Of a DNA stretch of 64,000 nucleotides, positions 13,024 to 25,364 are shown one piece after another. Each line of letters starts with the position of its first letter. The first letter of the stretch is position 1. The stretch lies in the NCBI GenBank assembly GCA_026686845.1, contig JAIVEN010000015.1:13869501-13933500 (forward strand), read 5' to 3'. Both the position numbers and the translations under genes were made by a program. Below the pieces are notes generated by a model, which saw only the letters and a program-made list of their open reading frames with translations, ran no database searches and had not been told where the DNA came from. This DNA comes from Adenanthera pavonina (Eukaryota > Streptophyta > Magnoliopsida > Fabales > Fabaceae).

Positions 13024-13322
13024 TTCGCATCGCATGTATATTCAATCCAATGCACCTCTTTATTTCATATTCCGTTTCTCTTAATTTTCTCTCTTTGCCT
13101 GGACCAGTTCTTGGGAAATTAAAATTAATTTTGCAAGCAATCATCTAATTTCTTTCCAATATTAGCATCCGATCGAATAGGTTGATACATATATATTATT
13201 AAGTTTGAAGCACGCACATATATATAGAGAGAATGGAATAGTATGATTACAAATACAAAGCATGAGGTGGATTATACGTTTAAATACATGTTGTTGGGTG
13301 AATGGGGGAAGCAGTGTGATCA
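13024..13322. other. Convergent 3' spacer of psaL and RIC4
   Basis: A 299-bp gap between two stop codons facing each other. It must hold both 3' UTRs, so the transcripts may overlap. Nothing else was recognised. Confidence 0.5.
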
Positions 13323-13980
13323 TTAAGGAAGGGAGTGAGCGTGATAGTGGTGGAGAGAGAGAGAGAGCATGGACATGGTGACGGCGGGATTTGCAGTAAT
13401 AGCATGGCCATCCAAACCAATGTGGGTCACGTGCTGCACGTCTGTTGGACCCCCGATTTCCATCTCCCGTTCTTCTTCTTCCGCCTCCTCATCCTCTTTC
13501 TCCCCTGCATATATATATATATATCATTCATTCATTAACACTTAACAGAGAACATGTCTGTACAGAGAACATGTCTGTATGTATATGCTAGTAACATACC
13601 CTATCAAATCAATTCACAACTCACCAAAAATTTGAGACAAGTTCTTAAAACCCTTCAACAGCCTGTTTAATCCCCCGGATACATTAGACTTGGTGTTTTC
13701 CCCGTACAAGCTCAAGCTCTCGCCCTCCTCCTCCCCTGTACATCCTTCAATTCGCATTCCAATATAAAATTACATTACATCACAGAAATATATGCTTAAC
13801 TCAATTAAACAAAACGAGAGAGATATTGTTATATATAAATATACTTGTTGCAGCTGCTGCGGGTGAATTTGTGTCTGATCTTGATTTTCGTGGCTGTGGA
13901 GCACCTACCGCAACGCTAGCCTCAGAGATACACCCAACAGAGAAAGGAAGTATGACAAGCCTTTCCATTCTGTCTCTCAT
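13323..13980 (-). CDS. RIC4: CRIB-domain ROP effector, RIC4-like
   Basis: Three short exons on the minus strand: 13980-13845, 13735-13625 and 13504-13323. Both introns are phase 1 with GT-AG borders (donors GTATAT and GTGAGT; acceptors TACAG and TGCAG). The joined frame gives 142 residues and a stop. The N-terminus MRDRMERLVILPFSVGCIS is the conserved start of RIC2/RIC4-type proteins. Exon 2 gives the family block 'GGLNRLLKGFKNLSQIF' (residues 66-82). Exon 3 has an acidic run and then the CRIB motif I-G-G-P-T-D-V-Q-H-V-T-H-I-G (residues 99-112). CRIB proteins bind active ROP/RAC GTPases at the plasma membrane and shape actin and polar growth. The C-terminal tail after the motif is short and His/Ser-rich. 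An ATG 81 nt upstream in frame (14059-14061) is possible, but the MRDRMERL start matches the family. The splice model is my inference from frame and motifs; paralogue assignment (RIC4 rather than RIC2) is less sure. Confidence 0.88.
13545..13578. repeat. Tandem 17-bp duplication
   Basis: Two perfect head-to-tail copies of ACAGAGAACATGTCTGT, lying inside intron 2 of the RIC4-like gene. Probably a recent slippage or repair duplication. Confidence 0.85.
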
Positions 13981-14083
13981 TATTATGTCATATAGAGGAC
14001 TCTGGATGAAGAGAAATGGAATGTCTGAAGAAATAGGCCGAGCCTTCAATTCAGTTGCCACAATTGTCCAACATACACAACAC

Positions 14084-14092
14084 GCATATATA
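14084..14092 (-). promoter_or_regulatory. Likely TATA box of the RIC4-like gene
   Basis: A TATATA-type element (TTATATATG on the minus strand) about 105 bp upstream of the ATG at 13980. Position fits a TATA box followed by a short 5' UTR. No experimental start site. Confidence 0.4.
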
Positions 14093-14803
14093 AGATCGAT
14101 GGCTGGCTTTGTATTGAAGCCAAAATTATGTTACGTGTAAAAGGTCAAGCTACATTTAAAAGTTAAAACCGTTTGGTAGGTGATATGTGTTTGGAGGAGT
14201 CACTTATCAATTAATGTCAATATGGACTTTATCCTCAATTCACGTATAAAATACATGTCACTAACTAACAGATATCATCTTAGATAAGAGTGTGAGTATG
14301 AAGATCATAATTTTCCACCCGTCTTCACTTACCTCTCTTGTATAATAAGCATCATATTTTTTTGGTATCCCAGGTTGGTCTATTTCTTTTTTGTTTACTT
14401 GTGTTGGACTCTATCTAGAAGCAGTGCATCTCAAGCGAACTTTCAGGTCCTGGCGATGGAGACCAAATCCGATATTTCTTGCATATAAAGAAGCCGGGCA
14501 TCATTGATTGTAGGAAGGGTTTGTTGAGTTTTCCGCCAAATTACTGAACCCCAGCAACTTCACTTAAATATATCATGTTCACGCGAATTCCCCATCATAT
14601 TCAAACCATCCCAAGAGAACGAAAGGATTGAGTGCCAAGCGTCATCAAGATAACAGCATACGGAAAAACAATAAGCAAATAGGAAGCATAGAAGTGTATG
14701 TTTATAAAAAAAAAAAAACTTTAGATAGATCAGTTACGCATATGACGAGACTGGCAAAAGGAGCACGTGAAAAAAAAATTTCAACACAATCAAATATATT
14801 TAT
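14093..14803. other. Intergenic spacer, no gene recognised
   Basis: Upstream region of the RIC4-like gene. No coding frame or repeat family recognised. Confidence 0.4.
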
Positions 14804-15695
14804 ATCCTGTTTGGTTCGCTAGAATTGACACATGGAAATGGAAGTGAAACTATAATCCACCATATGACTTGTTTGGTGTGTCTAGACTTTTATGGAAGTC
14901 TACTTCCTTAAAAAAAGCCTGAATTGGCTTCCATTAATAGGCCCATTACTTCTATGGAAGTAAAATATGATAACCATTTTACCCATCACATTTATCATAT
15001 TTCCCCTCTCCATTGAACACCTTTGGTCCTCTCTACCCTTTGACTACGACTCCCCTTCGTCGTCAACCCACCCATCGACAACGACTATGACGACGTCCTC
15101 CATAGAAGGCAATGGCAACAGTGACTTTGGCTTTGATCTACTTGCCTAACGTTTCTACGCTTCTCCTTCCTATCAAGGTTTGCAACGGTGACTTTAGCTT
15201 TGCGATCTCTTTGTCGGATCTTGGTTTTCTCTCTTCAGACGATAGTTCTGGGTTTGATGGTTTGTTATTTTCGTCCATAGATCTTGCATAGCGATGGAGG
15301 TGGGTCATTGGCGATGGTGTTTGAGTGATTATGGTTTTAGATTTCTGATTGCTTAGGTTTATGGGTTTTTGTGCAAAAGGCATATATTTTTTCACTATTT
15401 ATTGTTCTTGGTGTGAAAATGATTCTAGATTCCATTACTGTTCTCCAACAATGGTGGTTGACAGTGGTTAAAGGTGGCTATGGCTTCTATTGGGTAAAGG
15501 ACAATGTGAAATTGTTCAGTTTCTGCAAAGAGATTTTTTTAAATTTTAATTGAAGTGTATTTTAGTCTTTTGATATTATAAATGTAAATATTAAACAAAA
15601 ATTATACACCTCTTCCATGATCATATTAAACGTGACTCTAAATTCTACTTTTACTTCCTTTAAAATCATTTTTGTGAAACCAAACCGAACATTAA
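14804..15695. mobile_element. Non-autonomous DNA transposon with TGTTTGGTT-type ends
   Basis: The left end reads TGTTTGGTTCGC followed by GGAAATGGAAGTGAAACTA. The reverse complement of the right end reads TGTTCGGTTTGGTTTCAC followed by AAAGGAAGTAAAAGTAGA. These are imperfect terminal inverted repeats. The interior holds a GC-richer block (15020-15330) unlike the flanks. No transposase frame is seen. Ends of this kind are common in plant hAT- or PIF-related non-autonomous elements, but the superfamily is not settled because no clear target duplication was found. A related element may lie at 55020-55715. Confidence 0.5.
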
Positions 15696-15974
15696 AGTTG
15701 AGAATAAATATTTGATAATGAAATACATGATTGAGCGGGAAATTTTTCTTGAGAAGAGCAGAAATGATTGAAACAAACGCAGGATCCCAAGCCCAAACAA
15801 TAACCGCCCACCAAAAAACTCAAAGAATTAAAAAAAAGAAAGCCGAGAGGGAATGTGTGAAATAACAATGCCTTTCATGTTTTCGAGCCAACAAGAGTGT
15901 CATTTCTGGTAATTTTGGATTTGGAGGGTGGTGTTAGTCATTTTTCCTCCTAGTCCACGCCTTTTTTTAATATT

Positions 15975-16565
15975 TAGAGCCTATTTAGTTCTAAAGTAGA
16001 AAATGAATTTTGATAGAATTAATTTTTTTAATATAATTATGATAAAAATTAGTTTTGGACTAATGTGTTTATATTTAAATAATTTTAATTAAAAATACTT
16101 TTAGTGCAATAATTTTTATTCCAACTTTTAATAAATAATTTTTTCTAATATCTATTTAATAAATATATATGTATATATATATTTGTTTAAAAAAATAAAA
16201 ATTTAAAACTATTTTCTAGTATTTTATTTTCTTTATTTTTATTGTTTTGATTTATAATTTTTTGTCAAATTGAACTTAAACTCTATCTCATAATTAATTT
16301 AATTTTTTTGAATTAAAATTTAATTTGCATTCATTTAATTGAGAATAATCTATTTAATGTAATATTTTCTTGCATATCATAATCCATAGAGATTAAAATT
16401 TTAAAATGACATTTTGGTTATTAGATAGGAGAAATTTTATGAAAATTTTATTTTCTCAGTTTTCCCATATTTTTCATTTTTATTGATCCATTTTTATCTA
16501 ACTTTATATTAATTGATCTACTTCACCTCTTTTACACCTAATTTCATTCAATCAAATAAGCCTTA
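15975..16565. mobile_element. Possible MITE with degenerate inverted ends
   Basis: The left end GAGCCTATTTAGTTCTAA resembles the reverse complement of the right end, AGGCTTATTTGATTGAAT. The interior is very AT-rich with no coding frame. Size and composition fit a MITE. Weak evidence. Confidence 0.3.
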
Positions 16566-16674
16566 CAGACCACCCATTCCTCACACAATTTTTGATCCTC
16601 TTCACCATCTTCATCATCCTCTCTCCATATCTCGTATCTAAATTATTATTTGCTGAAATTGAAAATAAAAAAGG

Positions 16675-16833
16675 CTTCAAACCCATTACAAAAGAAAGCA
16701 TGGAATGAGGCCTTCTAGTTGTAGAAAGTGTTGCAAAGCATTCGCTATGAGAGGTGATTGGAGAACTCATAAGAAAAACTATGGCAAGTTGTGGCATTGT
16801 TCTTGTGGCTCTGATTTTAAAAGGAATAGAGGA
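16675..16833 (+). pseudogene. WIP-type C2H2 zinc-finger fragment
   Basis: One open stretch reads [16 protein letters not shown], then [18 protein letters not shown], then [14 protein letters not shown]. This is the C-terminal zinc-finger block of the plant WIP transcription factors (the TRANSPARENT TESTA 1 family), covering about 53 residues. One metal ligand is lost: the Cys that normally follows 'EKN' is Tyr. Similarity ends abruptly after 'GSDFKRNRG', and nothing before LQTH matches. It has no start, no other domains and no neighbours of that family, so it is a stray gene fragment left by duplication or transposon capture. The open frame continues to 17007 by chance. Confidence 0.75.
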
Positions 16834-16839
16834 GTCGGA

Positions 16840-17617
16840 TTGATAATAGAATGCAAGTCACAACTAATCTCCAACCCAATCCAATCAGTTAAAAAAAAAA
16901 GAATAAAAAAACTTATGATTCCTACAAATCGAACATATATGAATAGTGGAGATGTTGGAAGAGGCCAGACTTTGGTCACAAAAAGAATAGAAGAGCCTAA
17001 TCTATGAACTGATGTAAACCTCGTTAGCAACGGAGAATCAAATCGAGAAGCTGAGTTCCATCAACTTTTCCCAGAAACTCACTTGAGCATTGTAATGAGT
17101 TTCTAACGAGGTTTAATAAAATAGCTAAATACTAGTAAAAATGCATCAAATTCATTCCCGTGTCAAACTTGGTTTCAAATGGGCTCTCTGCTCATGCCAT
17201 TGGAGTCTCCATTTTACTTTAGAGTTGACCAAATTTTGTCTATTTTGAAATTTTACACTCGTGAAACTATATTATTTGAGAGTTCGCCATCTCATATAAG
17301 TTTCACTCATCAAACTGGTCTTGACCGTATAGCAAGGAGCCACTCCCGACATATGTTCAACTTGAGAGGATTCACCCTTGAGTTTTTATTTAGGTGAAAT
17401 TTTTTATTAGATTTTTTAATTTTAATTAAATAGTACTAATTTGACTCTCTTAAATCTTAAACTTTGTGTCTTTATTTTTTTATTTTCTAATATCTTTTTC
17501 ACACAAAATATTAAAGACTTTTTTTATTAAATTTTCATCATATATTTAGGTATAAATCACATTTTCTCACGGTTTATTATCCCCATGTTTAAGTTTGACA
17601 GGATGAGCGGGAAGAAA

Positions 17618-17648
<31 letters not shown>

Positions 17649-17770
17649 GCTTAAAATAAAAAGGGACAACATGTTTATCGAAAAAAAGAAGGAAAGGGGA
17701 CAACATAGCCAGAGAGCCTTACGCGAGAGGCGTTCTCCTTTCCCTCCATTTTCACGCGCACCAGGAAAAA
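16840..17770. other. Intergenic spacer upstream of the SNM1-type gene
   Basis: No gene recognised. Contains a (TA)n run at about 17625-17648. The last 150 bp are presumably the promoter and 5' leader of the repair gene. Confidence 0.4.
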
Positions 17771-17858
17771 TTTGAAAAGGGCTTCGCTTCACCTCACCAA
17801 GCGTTCAACCCACTACGTTGTAGCACTCAACTGCATCCCTCGCGTAAGTCGCGACACG

Positions 17859-20800
17859 ATGAGCTCCGTCTTCAATTTGGATCGCAGTCAGAGGCAGTCT
17901 CAGCCGGATTCTAGTCTCAAATCTCAGCTCGACTTTCCCATCTTCTCGCTTTTTGACGACGACATCGATGATTTTCAGATCCCTCTTACCCAGACAACAG
18001 TTTCGCACAACTCCTCTTGCTCACGAGGACCCCTCAATCCGTTCAATCTTAGTCATCCCCAACCCAAGAGACCCAAAAGCTATATTGCATCCAGCTCCGC
18101 TGGTAAGGAAAATGAGGTCCCTTTGCCCTTTCAAAATTCTGACTTTAAGGGAATTTCTTCGTCCTCTCAACACAAAGCCACTTACGAATCCAATGATGAA
18201 TTCAGTTTCACTTGCGACACTCCTTTACTAGATAAAGGGGTGTTGAGGCCCGATGAAAGCTGTAGTTTGGATTTCATTCCGTCAACCATAGATTGCGGCC
18301 AAAACGAGGCCGGCTCTGAACCTGATGTTTGGGCAGAAGATTCAGTTTCCGATGGCTGTGGGGTTTGTTCTCCGGAGCCCGATGACATGAAGAAATGGAA
18401 GAAGGAGGGTTACTTTCGCAATTCAATAGAATCTAGGTTGTTGGCATCTCGAATGCAAAGCTTCAACGATGGACATGGAAAATCTTACAATGCAAATGCG
18501 AGTAACGATTTTGAGGCTGCTTCGGAGCTCAATCTGTTGCTGAACTTTTGTTCTGAATTAGATGAAGTTGATGGCTCTGGGGCTGTGGCATTTCCTCATC
18601 AGGAGCGGGATGGTATACATGCTAATGGCGTTGGGGAACTGGTTCAATGTCCTCTCTGTGGGACTGACATTTCCATCTTGACCGACGAACAGCGACATAT
18701 TCATACCAATGATTGCATTGACAAAGAAGAAAGTAAATCTCAAGATGTAAGTTCTATATTCTTTCGCTATGCATATCCTTTCTTCTTCATCATTCATCAA
18801 GGGTAATTGTGATTCAGAATTATGCTGGATTACATTGTCGCCGAATTAAATTATTCGTCCGTTTAAATATCCGATAACAATTCACCTTGTAATCTTCTAA
18901 CAATTTTGTGTGGTCTAGCATCGCTTTCAATTGATTGAGAAGTTTGTAAGCGTTTTATAGTTTGCTATATATCTTCTCATGGGGTCAAAGGCTTCCCATG
19001 AGCTAACTAAAAGTTATAATACTTTATTTGGCTGCATAGCCATGTGATGAGGATCATTGCCACGGTTCTATGACAAAAAAGTAAAGAATTATCTAAATTA
19101 TCACAAGCTAATGCTACAGTATCTCATGCAGATTACCCCACCGGAAGATGAGATGAGCCCTCAACTTGTGCCACAAGTTATCATTGTCTCTCCTGTTGTT
19201 GATTGGCTACGTAATATGGGTTTATCAAAATATGAAGATGTTTTCGTGAAGGAAGAAGTTGATTGGGATGCTTTGCAGTGGCTGACGGAAGAGGTAGGTT
19301 CATGTTTAGTATAATGATCTCGTAACATCAGTTTATAATCATCACTTATCTCACACTTGTTCCTCAAGTTTATGTGTATGTGTTTTCTTTTGAGAGTTTA
19401 TGTGTTTCAAAAGTTGGTTTTACTTTTGCTCTCTCAAAAATTACTATTCCAATGTTATACTATATTCATAAATCTACCTGCTGTTGAGAAGTTGGAATGT
19501 CACTTGAGACTTCTGAGATCATACAAATTAAGACCAGTATCCTTAGAAACATAAAATTTGTCTTTTTCCTTCTACATTCCAGGTAAAAGGTTCAATCTTT
19601 TGTTGACGAACTCCTTGGGACAAAAAATTTGCCAGTAGTTCCATAAGGAAAAAAAGAAGCTAGTAGTTGACTTAGAATGACATTCAGGAAGTACTCACCC
19701 ACGATTTTGTGTTGGAAACCTAATAAAGAATCTGTTTGGTGAAAAGAAATTGTTCACTTTGAGTTTTTGGTATCTAGTATTGAAAGAATGAAAGACAACT
19801 TTTCCACTTTTTGTTAGTCAGTGTAATTACTTTTGTTGCTGCAGTATGTTTTATAACCTGATTATCTTTCTTTTTCTTCTGTATCTGAAGGATCTCTTAA
19901 ACATGAGCATCACAGCACTTGGCCCCAGGAAAAAAATTGTGCACGCTCTGGACGAACTTAGAAAAGGAAGTGCCTCTTCTGATGAAAAACCTGAGAAAGC
20001 CCTTGTTGAGCCTAGAAGGATTAGAACCCAGAGAGTTAAATTGCAAAATGATCAATCTGAAAGAAAAGTTGATGAAATTAGTACAGCTGCTGCAAACAAA
20101 TTAATTACTGACTATTTTCCAGGCTCTGCTAGCAATAGAAAGAAAGTTGCTACCACTCCTGGTGAACATCATAGAATAAAAAACAACAGTTTAGATTCAG
20201 GTCATAATCAGAAGGCAAAAAAGCCATCAACAAAGAGAAAGTCTCGTGATGTTCCCTCATGGTGTTGCATACCAGGAACGCCTTTCCGGGTGGTAAATAC
20301 TATAAATAGCACTCTGAATGATAAGCATGGATTGGTTTTGTGTTACTGTCTATTCCCTTGACGCAAGCCATTAGGACTTCGGATATATGCTGACTGAAAA
20401 GGGAGCTTCAACTTATTTTTCTGTAGTTAAGTTCTGTTTTAGAAGTTTAATTGCCTGAAAATGGGGAGTTTTTCCTCTATGGCACATGGCAATGCAATTT
20501 CATTTCCCTTTAAGTAACCATTGGGCTGACAACTGAAACAAAAGTATTGAACATAAATGTCAATCATATTGCATCTGTATGATTCTGCTGCCTCCTGCTC
20601 TGAATTATCATCATTTTAGAGGAAGGAAAAAGGTGCTGTTGAATGCATACATCTGAATCAATAAAAGAAAATCAAATGAAAAAAAGAAAATATAGTGTGA
20701 ATTCATCCATACCCATGATGAGTGTTTAAATCTGGAACTTCTGATTTCCCATTAAAATGGTAAGCTTTTCCCTGTAACTTTATGATACGGTACTGAGTGC

Positions 20801-23800
20801 CTCACAACTACATTTGGATATTTGCAGGATGCTTTCAAATATCTCAGAGGAGATTGCTGTCATTGGTTTCTCACACACTTTCACTTGGACCGTAAGTTTG
20901 CTTCTGCTTGTTAGCATTCACTCTCACATGTCATCTATAAATTTTCCATTGCAGATTACCATTTCCATGTAATTTTGTCCATATGTTGGTTTCCGACAAA
21001 ATTTATTGATGGTTGCTTCATATCCAGAAATTGCCTCACTCTTTTTTTATGGCTAGTAGTTCTATTTTTTCTTTTTTGTAACAATGTATTTTAAACATAG
21101 ATCTTAATCATATTCTGGAATTTCAGTTTTAAGTCTAAGATCTTTCTTTCCACTAGGGAAACAGATTTTCTAATTATATTTAACACAGATCTCCATCCAA
21201 TAAGCTAGCACACTAAATTTGAAGGATCTAATAGTTGCTTTTGTATGTAATTCACATGGTGCTTGGCTTTGGCTAGAAACTTGTATTCATATTGGTGGAA
21301 TAGATGTTAATGAAGTGGTTACTGTGCCATGATGGACATTTATTTGTTAAGAACAAAGTATACGTAGTTTTTATGCTTCTCTGAAATCTGGAAGCACTTT
21401 TGTTTGATACTTTTATGTGAGCACTATGTTTATTCACAGCTTTTGTTTCTATTGGTGCCCATTCCCCCAGTGAGAAAAAAAATTATGGACGTTGGGATCA
21501 CTTGTCGTTATAGTTGCATGTTCCTGATCTATAATTGCAGAAAAAGAATAAATGGGAAGTTTTTTTGGGTTGAGCTTCTAAGCTTCCCAAATACGTACAG
21601 TCAGTCTCATAAATGCATGAAAATAAAGAATCAAAGTTCTTGGCTGTCCATTTTATGCCCTGGCTGTCAATCCGCATTTATGTATGCAGATTATCAAGGT
21701 CTTACCAAGTCCTTCAATCATGGAAAGATCTATTGCTCCTCCGCCACAGCTAGACTTGTAAATATGAACATTGGGATCCCATTTGAGAAATTACATGTCT
21801 TACCTCTAAACGAAACAAATAACATAGCTGGTATTGATGTGACTTTCTTGGATGCCAATCACTGTCCGGGTTCTGTAATCATACTCTTTCAACCTCCCAG
21901 TGGTAAGGTCTGGCCTGGATTGACTTCCTAGTGAACTTACTCATTGTTTGCCTGCTGCCCCATTGTTATTTTTCGTTGACTCGAAAATCTTTGTGCGTTT
22001 AGGCTGTGCTTCATACAGGGGATTTTCGTTTTAGTCAAGAAATAGCAACCAATCCTTTACTGCAGATGTGTCCTATTCATACTTTAATTCTTGATACAAC
22101 TTACTGTAACCCACAGGTAATTCTATATCTGTATAGTGTAATCTTGCCTTTCAAATAACTTGATTGATTATGGCATGAGACAGCATACTCCAGCTTCCTG
22201 AGGTTTTGCCAAATTCAGCTGAATTCGGTTTGAGTGGGACCAGACAACTTTTCTTGAATCTTAATTGGAATCTTATTTATGAAATTAAATGTGTTCCTTA
22301 AATAAGACCAAGGTGCAACTGCCGGCATTCAATTTAGTTCTATGCCTTATTTTCATTTTCATTTAGTTTTTTCATATATTTGTTCTCTCTGTATGAAATA
22401 TAACTTCTAATTGTTTTGTATCTCGTGCTGTTCCATTCCAGTATGACTTTCCCAAGCAAGAGGCTGTAATACAATTTGTTATTGATGCCATTCAGGCGGA
22501 GACTTTTAATCCTCAGACTCTGTTTCTGATTGGTAGCTATACAATCGGTAGGGTTCACCTCTTGGCTTTCTCTATGAATATCAAAACCATTCATACTTTA
22601 CATCTGTAATTTTTGCTATTTCATCGTTGTTTGACATTCGATGCTGTTTGGTAATTAATTCTTGAATGTTGGTTTGTTTAGTAGTGATTATGTTATTTCC
22701 TAGTCCAATCACTAGGAATGTTAAGACTAGTCATGCTTTTTGTTTGTTTTGTTTTCATAGGGAAAGAAAGGCTATTCTTAGAGGTTGCTCGGGCGCTTCG
22801 CAAAAGGGTATACGTGAATGCAGCAAAGTTGCGCCTTTTGAAATGTATGGGATTTGAAGAGGAAGTCATGCAGTGGTTTACTTCAAATGAGCATGAGAGC
22901 AACATTCATGTTGCCCCTATGTGGACGCTTGCTAGCTTCAAAAGACTGAAGCACATATCAAGTCAATATGTGGTGAGCGCTGTTTCCTGTTCTAGTGTAC
23001 TCCTCTACTTTTCTAGAATCCATATGTATGCATGTACTGCTCTGCGGTATAATTTTGAACATATACACATACACTATGTCTGTTTATATGTTCATAATTA
23101 GATATCTTGGCTGCAAAGTGCAAGCAATCATGCAAGGTTGCCACTCACACTCAGTATAGTTTCTAGGAACTTATAGTCCAAAAGCTACTTTTCTCTTGAA
23201 GACTGAAATCACAGTTGTGGTTTAACTTTCAAACTTGTAATCATAAGATGAATATTTGATCAGGGTCGGTTCAATCTAATAGTGGCTTTCTCTCCCACCG
23301 GTTGGACATTTGGCAAAGGTAAAAAGAAGTCTCCAGGGAGGAGGTGGCAGCAGGGTACCATTATAAGGTGATGCTTTTTTTTACAGCTTTAGTCTCCTTC
23401 ATTACTATATTCTTTTTCTTTTTCTTATATACTGCTGTATTTAACTTTTAAAGGGAAAATTGCATTTATTCACCTTAATTTTCGCCTCTAATTATCATGT
23501 TCTCTTAAACTAATTAATTAGTGGTTGAGCACTAGATCTAGTTTGATGGGGGAACTAGAAAGTGTATATGATCGAACAAAGAAAAAATTGGAAGGTCATT
23601 GATGAATAGAAAGTGGGCAAAGGTGTAATAAAGAATAAATAAAGTATTTTAATATTTTACACGGTCAACAATTTCAAATCTAGATAACGGAGCAATGGGG
23701 TTAATAGATAATGTGATCAATTGCAATTATTTTTTAAATTAGGAGAGACATTACAATTTCCAAAAGGGGGTAGATAATTATAACTTGTCCAAAGTTAAAA

Positions 23801-24121
23801 TCACTGATATCTGTGGTTTCTCTCGATTTCTGGTCCAACAAGACGAGCTTGAAAGTTCTGATCCTTACTCTCTAGACGTCTCGTTAGTAAGTTTGTAGTT
23901 CGAATACAAGAGAACAAGTTGGTCGCTCAACTTTACTTGGTCTGACTTAAAAGGTGATTCTTTGTTGATTGATTAGGTACGAAGTGCCATATAGTGAGCA
24001 TTGCAGCTTCACAGAACTGAAAGAGTTTGTCAAACTCACGTCTCCTGACACCATCATCCCGAGTGTGAATAATGATACGCCAGAATCTGCCAATGCGATG
24101 ATTTCCCTCTTGTTATCATGA
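17859..24121 (+). CDS. SNM1/DCLRE1-type DNA repair nuclease with UBZ4 finger and SAM domain
   Basis: Ten-exon gene: 17859-18746, 19132-19293, 19891-20292, 20828-20891, 21690-21907, 22003-22116, 22442-22547, 22761-22972, 23264-23367, 23977-24121. Frames join without error to give 804 residues. All introns are GT-AG, with the exon 5 donor (AAG|GTCTGG) weak. In order: a low-complexity N-terminus; a UBZ4-type finger (CPLCG..H..H.NDC, about 262-286); a SAM domain (VVDWLRNMGLSKYEDVF to LGPRKKIVHALDEL, about 310-375); then the metallo-beta-lactamase/beta-CASP fold. The latter has HFHLDH (residues 501-506), LDANHCPGS, LHTGDFRF, the 'GSYTIGKERLFLEVA' block and PYSEH (761-765). The family cuts DNA in interstrand cross-link repair in the nucleus. 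The plant At2g45700 group has this same SAM plus nuclease layout. An in-frame ATG at 17772 would add 29 residues. Exon 2 could start 12 nt earlier at 19120. Confidence 0.93.
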
Positions 24122-24997
24122 TTCACTGGCAACATTGTACCCAGTGAAATTATGACATCTGCTACTTATAAATCTTAAAATATCAAGGTTTGGTGATTGC
24201 TCCATACATCTTGCTGTAATTCGTTAACGCCCGCATAATTTATTACAATATATATATATATATATAATTGTTATGGATCGTGAAGAGTTCTTAAAAATGG
24301 GGAATTTAAAACCCTGGAGAATGTGCTTCTCTTATGATGGTTGATAAATTGAGTGCATCTAATGCATTATTTGGAGATTAAAAAATGTTATATTATTAAC
24401 TGTTTATAAATAGTATGGCTAAAATTTTATATTTTATACTAATAATAAACAGATGCCACCTATTATTGAGACCGGACCCCTTATTAGAGGAAAATATAAA
24501 GTGCGTTTACTGTTATAGACGCATTTTTCTCTAACTTTTTTATTCTTTGGCCATGACGCATTTTTCTTAACTATATGATTAGTAAATTAATGTACTTCAC
24601 GTGTCTATTGTTTTTTCTATTGTAATAACTTTAGAACCAAATTTGTCTTTTTCCAGAAATATTATTGATGTTAGTCTATATGTTCTGACTGTCAATGAGT
24701 CTCAATTTTTTGTCCATCTATATGGTATGCTGGCACATATATGGCTTTATTGGATCCAAGCTCATACTCAGTTGCTATTAAGAATCAAGCGGTGTTTTGT
24801 TCAAAAAAAAAAAAGGAATCAAGCGGTGTGAACTTTGATATGCAAAATTTGTGTTCTCTGGCATAATTAATGCTAACTTTTTGTTAATTTGTTTGTTATA
24901 AATGGATTTCATATCATCAAGTTAAAGTTTTTATGACTTACCTGGCAATCAGAGCAAGTGCTAATCATCAGCTCATTGATGATATACTATTTACATA

Positions 24998-25262
24998 TAC
25001 TCCCTTTGGTCCTATATATGGGATTTTTTTATCTTGGTCCTGAATATAAGACCCTTTACAATATATGAGGTTATATTTATTATGCATTTTCAAAAAATGC
25101 TCCTATTTAATGTATCCAAAGAAAAATAGAAAGCGATTAAATAAGGGTAGATTTGGAAAAATATTGGGATTTTTGGAGAAATTGAAGTAGTTAATTAGTT
25201 TTAACTCCCCTGCTTAATTCGCGTGATTCAGTTAAAATAATCTTATATTAAGAATCATAGTA
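24998..25262. mobile_element. Stowaway-like MITE (family A, degraded right end)
   Basis: TA followed by CTCCCTTTGGTCCTATATAT at the left. The interior aligns to the intact copy at 53332-53596 through TAGTTAATTAGTTTTAACTC and TTAATTCGCGTGATTC. The right inverted repeat is recognisable but eroded, ending near a TA. The TA flank fits Tc1/mariner-type MITEs. It lies in the convergent gap between the repair gene and the ERF gene. Confidence 0.75.
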
Positions 25263-25364
25263 ATATAATACAAATATTTGCATCATAATGTAGTCCAAAG
25301 TACATGTATAATTCAGGAAGGAGGTTTGTGTTTCGTGTTTGCCTGCGAAACAATTTTTAGACAC

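Noticed and set aside
12688..13035. Minus-strand open frame of 115 codons opposite psaL exon 2
   Set aside because: It is the shadow of the GC-rich psaL exon; no family resemblance and the plus strand is clearly coding.
13826..14140. Plus-strand open frame of 104 codons
   Set aside because: It lies antisense to exon 1 of the RIC4-like gene, whose protein is recognisable on the other strand.
23893..23909. TTCGAA flanked by a perfect stem, like a tRNA T-arm, in the last intron of the SNM1-type gene
   Set aside because: No acceptor stem, D-arm or anticodon arm fits around it. At most a scrap of a tRNA-derived SINE.
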